Below the pieces are notes generated by a model. The model did not search any database. It was not told the DNA's origin and saw nothing but the letters and a program-made list of their open reading frames with translations. From Nitrososphaerota archaeon (GTDB lineage Archaea; Thermoproteota; Nitrososphaeria; Nitrososphaerales; JAGGXQ01), in the NCBI GenBank assembly GCA_021162925.1, contig JAGGXQ010000053.1, positions 1-10,853 on the forward strand: a stretch of DNA of 10,853 nt, in the 5' to 3' direction. This document shows positions 6,970-10,853 of this stretch, piece by piece. The position numbers and the translations under genes are program-made. Positions within the stretch are counted from its first letter, which is position 1; each line of letters opens with the position of its first letter.

Positions 6970-6974
6970 AAAAA
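6970..6974 (-). terminator. Oligo-T terminator after the reductase-like regulator gene
   Basis: The complement reads TTTTT at 6974-6970, about 28 nt past the TGA stop of the 662-aa gene and upstream of the nrdJ promoter. It fits archaeal T-tract termination and would separate the two transcripts, though read-through into nrdJ is possible. Confidence 0.35.
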
Positions 6975-7001
6975 GAATTGACAAAGGTGGATAGGGATCG
7001 G

Positions 7002-8990
7002 TCAAGCCTGGCCGATCGTGGAGTACCGGAGGAATGAAGTGGACCCGCACTTGCTACACCTGTCGTCCCTCTCGTTCCTGAACCCGCACACCTTGCAGAC
7101 GTACATCTCCTTCGCCATCCTGACGTAGGGGAGCCTCGGGATCGGCCCCCCTTCGGCCTTAAGGTTCACGACGTACCCGCCGTTCAGCAGCCTATCCGCC
7201 CTGCTCAGCCCCCTGACGAGCCCGTCGAAAAGCCCCTTGCCGTCGATTACGGGGGCTTGGCTGTAGGCCATCCTGTTGCCGCTCAGCATCACTATCCCCT
7301 TGCCGAACTTGTCGACGTCGAGCCTGGCGAGCCTCTCCGAGCTCTCGTCGTTGACCATGCATATCCCTATCCCCTCGCCCCTATCCCTCACCACCCTGGA
7401 GGCGGTCTCGAGTATCTTGTCCTGAAGGGCGAAGTAATCGTCGGTGGGGGGCTCTTCGCCTATGAGGCTCCATATCGCCTCCCTCAGCCCGACCAGGTTT
7501 ATGGACATCGGGATGTAATCGGCCGATAGCACCCCCTTGTCGAGCGAAAGGAGCGGCAGAAGCCCCTTCCTGAGCACCTCCAGAAGGGCGCGCTTCCTGG
7601 CCTCCAAGGCATCTATGCACGTCTGGAGGGCTATCGCGAGCTTGGCCCTAAAGTAGGACTCGTCCATGTTGGCGTCGTAAGCCAGCCTAGGCAGGTTCAG
7701 CGAAAGGGAGTGAAGGGCGATCGTCAGGCTCGGCAGGGCGGGCGGGGAATCAAGCTCCCTCTTTATCCCCATGTACGACCTGATCCCATCGTTCAGCAGG
7801 CCCACCCTCCCCCCTCGGTTCGCTATGGAAACGAGCCTATCGATGGCGTCCTCCTTGGCGTCCTTGACGATCAGGGCTATCCGGGGTATCGGGGTTATCG
7901 AAAGGTAGTGCTCGTAGGCGTCGAGCAGGGGCCCTATATCGTAGCCCCCATCTATCACGAACCCGACCAGGGGCTTGCTGTACCCGTTCCTTACCAGGTA
8001 GGGGATCAGGGAGAACGCCTTGGACAGCATGCCGGGGTTCACGGCCCCATGCCTTTCTAGGTAGCTCGAGAAGTTGAACAGGGTTATCCCCTTAGACGCC
8101 TCCTTCCCCAGCAACGATATGAGCGCCAAGAGCCCCGTAATCGAGTCGTAAAGCCCCGAAGGCCTCCCGACCCTAGGTATGCTGAGTAGCTTGTCGCTGA
8201 ACTCGACCCCCTTAAATTCGTCGAGGTCTACAAAGACGTCGTCGGGCATCAGGCCCCAGGTCCCGACGTTCAGGAGGCATATGTCCCCCGAGAAGTGAGA
8301 GTCTACCACGTCCTTCGGCAGCTTCGAGAGCAAAAAGTACTCGGATAGGACCGCATCCGAAGTCTTTGCCATCACCCCTTCTATCCCGTCGAGCCTGCCG
8401 TCGCTGTCGTTTATGAGCTGGGTAACGTCGTAGACGGGCATCCCGAGCCTGGTGAGCTTCTGCCTGTACTCCTCGTACCCGTGCTCGAGCAAAAGCGCGT
8501 TCACCAGCTCCCTTATGAGCTGGGCGGTGAGGTAGATCGTCTGGAACTTGTAGAGCCTGCTCTCGGCCTCGCTCGTTATCTTCTGGGCGAGCTCCACGGG
8601 CATCCCGGCCTCCCTCACCAGGCTCTGGAGTATCTTATCCGGGTTGAACTCCTCCAGCACCTGCTTCGAGGTCCTGACGTAAAGCTTCCCGCTCTCCACC
8701 ATCGACTGCTCCTCTATCTGCCTGCTCAGGTTCACTATCAGCCTCCCCAGGTTGGTTATGTAGTACTTCTTCTCGGATCGGTTGAGGCCGACCAGGTTCT
8801 GCCTCACGAGCTTCCTCAGGTGGTATGCGAACTTGCCGCTCTCCTTCTTAGACTTGAAGCCAGCGTAGGCCTTTAGCTCGGAGTAGGTCATCGGGCCCTT
8901 GTTGTTGAGTATCTTCAGTATCTCGAGCCTGTTGACCGATGATATAACGGAGTATATCGACTTAACCCTCCTGCTCGATCCCTCCGACAT
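7002..8990 (-). CDS. Winged-helix / ATP-cone / inactive NrdD-like protein, candidate ribonucleotide reductase regulator
   Basis: The 662 aa fall into four parts. An ArsR-like winged helix covers about 10-95 (RLEILKILNNKGPMTYSELK, then KFAYHLRKLVRQNLVGL and the wing KKYYITNLGRLI). An ATP-cone covers about 102-192 (LYVRTSKQVLEEFNPDKIL, LTAQLIRELVNALL, YEEYRQKLTRLGMPVYDV). A body at about 205-610 resembles class III anaerobic reductase NrdD: SHFSGDICLLN (231-241), LSLNLPRLAYDAN (429-441), LLEVLRKGLLPL (469-480), ADYIPMSINLVGL (490-502), ESSERLARLDVDKFG (549-563). A C-terminal zinc ribbon carries Cys632, 635, 645 and 648. There is no cysteine from 239 to 457, where the catalytic thiyl cysteine should be, and the chain ends STIGQA where NrdD would continue into its RVxGY radical loop. 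It is therefore probably not an enzyme. Inferred role: a dNTP/ATP-sensing transcription factor for nrdJ. ATG at 8990 is preceded by a TATA box at leaderless distance. Confidence 0.85.
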   Translation of the reverse strand: MSEGSSRRVKSIYSVISSVNRLEILKILNNKGPMTYSELKAYAGFKSKKESGKFAYHLRKLVRQNLVGLNRSEKKYYITNLGRLIVNLSRQIEEQSMVESGKLYVRTSKQVLEEFNPDKILQSLVREAGMPVELAQKITSEAESRLYKFQTIYLTAQLIRELVNALLLEHGYEEYRQKLTRLGMPVYDVTQLINDSDGRLDGIEGVMAKTSDAVLSEYFLLSKLPKDVVDSHFSGDICLLNVGTWGLMPDDVFVDLDEFKGVEFSDKLLSIPRVGRPSGLYDSITGLLALISLLGKEASKGITLFNFSSYLERHGAVNPGMLSKAFSLIPYLVRNGYSKPLVGFVIDGGYDIGPLLDAYEHYLSITPIPRIALIVKDAKEDAIDRLVSIANRGGRVGLLNDGIRSYMGIKRELDSPPALPSLTIALHSLSLNLPRLAYDANMDESYFRAKLAIALQTCIDALEARKRALLEVLRKGLLPLLSLDKGVLSADYIPMSINLVGLREAIWSLIGEEPPTDDYFALQDKILETASRVVRDRGEGIGICMVNDESSERLARLDVDKFGKGIVMLSGNRMAYSQAPVIDGKGLFDGLVRGLSRADRLLNGGYVVNLKAEGGPIPRLPYVRMAKEMYVCKVCGFRNERDDRCSKCGSTSFLRYSTIGQA

Positions 8991-9011
8991 CCCTCCAAAC
9001 TACCGATCTTG

Positions 9012-9020
9012 ATTAATAAA
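9012..9020 (-). promoter_or_regulatory. TATA box of the reductase-like regulator gene
   Basis: The complement reads TTTATTAAT from 9020 to 9012, which is -30 to -22 relative to the ATG at 8990 and predicts a leaderless mRNA. GGAGGG sits directly against the ATG, too close to serve as a normal ribosome binding site. Next to the box lie GGTTAAGG (9021-9028) and TTTGAC (9031-9036), motifs also seen before nrdJ. Confidence 0.5.
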
Positions 9021-9035
9021 GGTTAAGGAATTTGA

Positions 9036-9053
9036 CCCGAGATTCTGATCGGG
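9036..9053. repeat. Short dyad CCCGA-N8-TCGGG between divergent promoters
   Basis: CCCGA (9036-9040) and TCGGG (9049-9053) form a 5-bp inverted repeat with an 8-base spacer. It lies between the leftward TATA box of the 662-aa gene and the rightward TATA box of ABCE1. It could be a regulator site or a chance pairing. Confidence 0.25.
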
Positions 9054-9057
9054 AAAA

Positions 9058-9069
9058 GGTTATTAAGAG
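9058..9069 (+). promoter_or_regulatory. TATA box of ABCE1
   Basis: GGTTATTAAGAG, with core TTATTAAG at 9060-9067, predicts transcription from about 9090 and a leader of roughly 9 nt before the TTG at 9099. No ribosome binding site is visible. Confidence 0.45.
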
Positions 9070-9098
9070 AAGCGGGGCCCTTCGATTCGAGCCCATCC

Positions 9099-10853
9099 TT
9101 GCCGAGAGCCCACAGGGTAGCCGTGATAGATAGGGAGCTCTGCAGCCCTAGGAAGTGCAACCTAGAGTGCATGAGGTTCTGCCCGGTCAACAGGATTGGG
9201 GGGAAGTGCGTATCCCTTGAGGATGGGATGGTCGTGATAGTCGAGGAGCTCTGCACCGGTTGTGGCATATGCGTGAAGAAGTGCCCCTTCCGAGCCATAA
9301 CCATAGTCAACCTGGCCGAGGAGCTAGAGGAGGAGAGGATACACCAGTACTCGAAGAACGGGTTCAGGCTCTACAGGCTGCCCAGGCTTAGGAGGGGAGG
9401 GGTCGTCGGCATAGTCGGGAGGAACGGGATAGGGAAGACCACGGCCATCAAGATACTATCGGGCCTGCTGAAGCCGAATCTTGGCAGGTTGGACGAAGAG
9501 CCCGAATGGGACGACGTGATCGACAGGTTCAGGGGGACCGAGCTCATGGATCACTTCAGGAGGATAGCGAACGGGGAGCTCAGGGCCTCCGTGAAGCCCC
9601 AAGCGGTCTACGAGCTCCCCAGGGTCTGGAAGGGGGACGTTAAGACTTTGCTCGAGCTTGAGGACGAGAAGGGGACCTGGAGGGAGCTGGCGGAGGAGCT
9701 GGGGCTCTCCGGCGTCCTAGATAGGAAGGTGAGGGAGCTCAGCGGTGGGGAGCTTCAGAGGCTTGCGGTGGCGGTCGCAGCCTCTAGGGATGCGGAGCTC
9801 TACGTGTTCGACGAGCCCTCATCCTACAACGACGTATACCAGAGGCTCAGGGTCTCCAGGGTGATAAGGGGGCTCTGCGGGTCGGATAACGAGGTCCTGG
9901 TGGTCGAGCACGACCTAACCTTCCTCGACTACCTGAGCGATTACATACACGTCCTCTACGGCGAGCCTGGGGTCTACGGGATAGTTTCGCCCGTCTTTCC
10001 AGCCAGGACGGGGATAAACGTCCTCCTAGATGGCTACATACCGACCGACAACGTAAGGTTCAGGAAGGAGAGCCTCAGGTTCGAGGTCTATTCCCCGATA
10101 GGGGTCGAGGCGGAAGGGGAGGTGCTCGCTAGGTACGGTTCGCTCAGGAAGAGCTACGGCCCATTCACCCTAGAGGTTGAGGCTGGAAGCCTGAGGAGGG
10201 GCGAGATAATCGGCATCCTGGGGGCGAACGCGCTCGGAAAGACGACCTTCATGAAGATGATTTCGGGGGTCGAAGAGCCCGACGAAGGCGAGGTAGAGCT
10301 CGACGTCAAGGTTGCCTACAAGCCTCAGTACCTATCGGCGGACTACGAGGGGGATGTCGAAAGCCTCCTCAACCTGGCATCTAGCGGCAGGTATTCGAGC
10401 CAGCCCTACCTATCTTCGATAATCCTGCCCTTAAGGTTAGATAAGCTCTACCAAAAGCCGGTCAAGGAGCTGAGCGGCGGGGAGCTCCAAAAGGTAGCGG
10501 TCGCGGCGACCCTGCTCAGGGATGCGGAAGTCTACGCCCTAGATGAGCCATCGGCCTTTTTGGACATCGAGGACAGGCTCGCCCTCGCCAAGCTCATCCA
10601 GAGGTTCGTCAAGGATTACGGGAAGGCCGCGATGATCATAGACCACGACATCCAGCTCATAGACATAACCTCTGACAGGATAATGGTCTTCCTAGGGGAG
10701 CCCGCGGTGAGGGGGCATGCCAGCGAGCCGATGCCTAAGGAGAGGGCCATGAACCTCTTCCTCAAGGGGCTGGGCATAACCTACAGGAGGGACCCCGATA
10801 CGGGCAGGCCTAGGGTGAACAAGCCCGATAGCAGGCTCGACAGGGAGCAGAAG
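9099..10853 (+). CDS. ABCE1/RLI ribosome-recycling ATPase (3' end cut by window)
   Basis: It splits ribosomes into subunits after termination, with archaeal release factor or Pelota, using two ATPase sites and two 4Fe-4S clusters. The frame is open for 585 codons to the window edge and reaches GRPRVNKPDSRLDREQK, normally close to the family's C-terminus. Iron-sulphur domain: Cys15, 20, 24, 28 (CSPRKCNLECMRFCP) plus Cys37, and Cys52, 55, 58, 62 (CTGCGICVKKCPF). NBD1: Walker A GRNGIGKT (107-114), FRGTEL helix-loop-helix insert, LSGGELQ (214-220), Walker B with Glu239. Hinge: YGEPGVYGIVS. NBD2: Walker A GANALGKT (375-382), LSGGELQ (458-464), Glu483 in LDEPSAFLD. The TTG start at 9099 gives MPRAHRVAVIDRELC, matching the family. 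Odd point: the NBD1 D-loop reads SSYND where SSYLD is usual. Divergent from the 662-aa gene. Confidence 0.97.
   Translation, partial: MPRAHRVAVIDRELCSPRKCNLECMRFCPVNRIGGKCVSLEDGMVVIVEELCTGCGICVKKCPFRAITIVNLAEELEEERIHQYSKNGFRLYRLPRLRRGGVVGIVGRNGIGKTTAIKILSGLLKPNLGRLDEEPEWDDVIDRFRGTELMDHFRRIANGELRASVKPQAVYELPRVWKGDVKTLLELEDEKGTWRELAEELGLSGVLDRKVRELSGGELQRLAVAVAASRDAELYVFDEPSSYNDVYQRLRVSRVIRGLCGSDNEVLVVEHDLTFLDYLSDYIHVLYGEPGVYGIVSPVFPARTGINVLLDGYIPTDNVRFRKESLRFEVYSPIGVEAEGEVLARYGSLRKSYGPFTLEVEAGSLRRGEIIGILGANALGKTTFMKMISGVEEPDEGEVELDVKVAYKPQYLSADYEGDVESLLNLASSGRYSSQPYLSSIILPLRLDKLYQKPVKELSGGELQKVAVAATLLRDAEVYALDEPSAFLDIEDRLALAKLIQRFVKDYGKAAMIIDHDIQLIDITSDRIMVFLGEPAVRGHASEPMPKERAMNLFLKGLGITYRRDPDTGRPRVNKPDSRLDREQK

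Noticed and set aside
6857-7001. Small gene or structured RNA between nrdJ and the upstream gene
   Set aside because: Only very short frames with many stops and no convincing stem-loops; the region is better explained as a terminator plus promoter.
7002-8990. Calling the 662-aa protein a functional anaerobic ribonucleotide reductase
   Set aside because: The catalytic cysteine region and glycyl-radical loop are not present, no activase gene is in view, and a winged helix is fused to the N-terminus.
9023-9310. 95-codon - strand frame over the ABCE1 promoter and iron-sulphur domain
   Set aside because: Antisense to conserved cysteine motifs; no homology and no start signals.
1-10853. CRISPR array, tRNA, insertion sequence or phage-like island
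   Set aside because: No spaced repeats, cloverleaf, transposase or terminal repeats were seen; composition and codon use are even and the genes are core functions.

Overview
The window is a dense stretch of archaeal chromosome. Its housekeeping genes place it in the archaea: an A-type (V/A) ATP synthase operon, a nearly complete ABCE1/RLI ribosome-recycling ATPase, and aspartate carbamoyltransferase with a separate zinc-bearing regulatory chain. Promoters are TATA boxes about 26-27 nt upstream of starts, several of them giving apparently leaderless mRNAs. AGG and ATA codons, Lys/Glu-rich proteins and a B12-dependent ribonucleotide reductase fit a thermophilic member of the TACK/Thermoproteota side of the archaea. 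I cannot name the genus. UUG is the best-supported start codon for six of the nine genes whose starts are visible.

Layout. (1) 1-2987, + strand: the 3' part of the A-ATPase operon, with the C-terminus of subunit A, then complete B and D, a 42-codon ORF in the place of the Sulfolobus epsilon gene, and proteolipid K behind its own TATA box. A, B, D and the small ORF all overlap their neighbours, so translation is probably coupled. (2) 2992-4648: pyrI plus a small two-helix membrane protein on the - strand, divergent from pyrB on the + strand. The 53-bp gap holds one near-symmetric TATA box almost equidistant from both UUG starts. (3) 4649-8990, - strand: a class II ribonucleotide reductase (nrdJ), and upstream of it a 662-aa protein made of a winged helix, an ATP-cone, a class III reductase (NrdD)-like body and a zinc ribbon. 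(4) 9099-10853, + strand: ABCE1, cut by the window edge only a few residues before its expected end.

The most interesting object is the 662-aa protein. It is built on an anaerobic ribonucleotide reductase scaffold but has no cysteine where the catalytic one should be, ends about where the glycyl-radical site would start, and carries a DNA-binding domain. The neighbouring NrdJ has no ATP-cone of its own. The simplest reading is a nucleotide-sensing transcription factor made from a dead reductase, an archaeal functional counterpart of bacterial NrdR. Its likely targets are nrdJ and itself, whose promoters share TTAA and TTTGAC elements. The features are read from sequence; the regulatory model is inference.

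There is no CRISPR array, tRNA, rRNA, insertion sequence or other sign of mobile DNA. The longest gene-free gap is about 145 bp.
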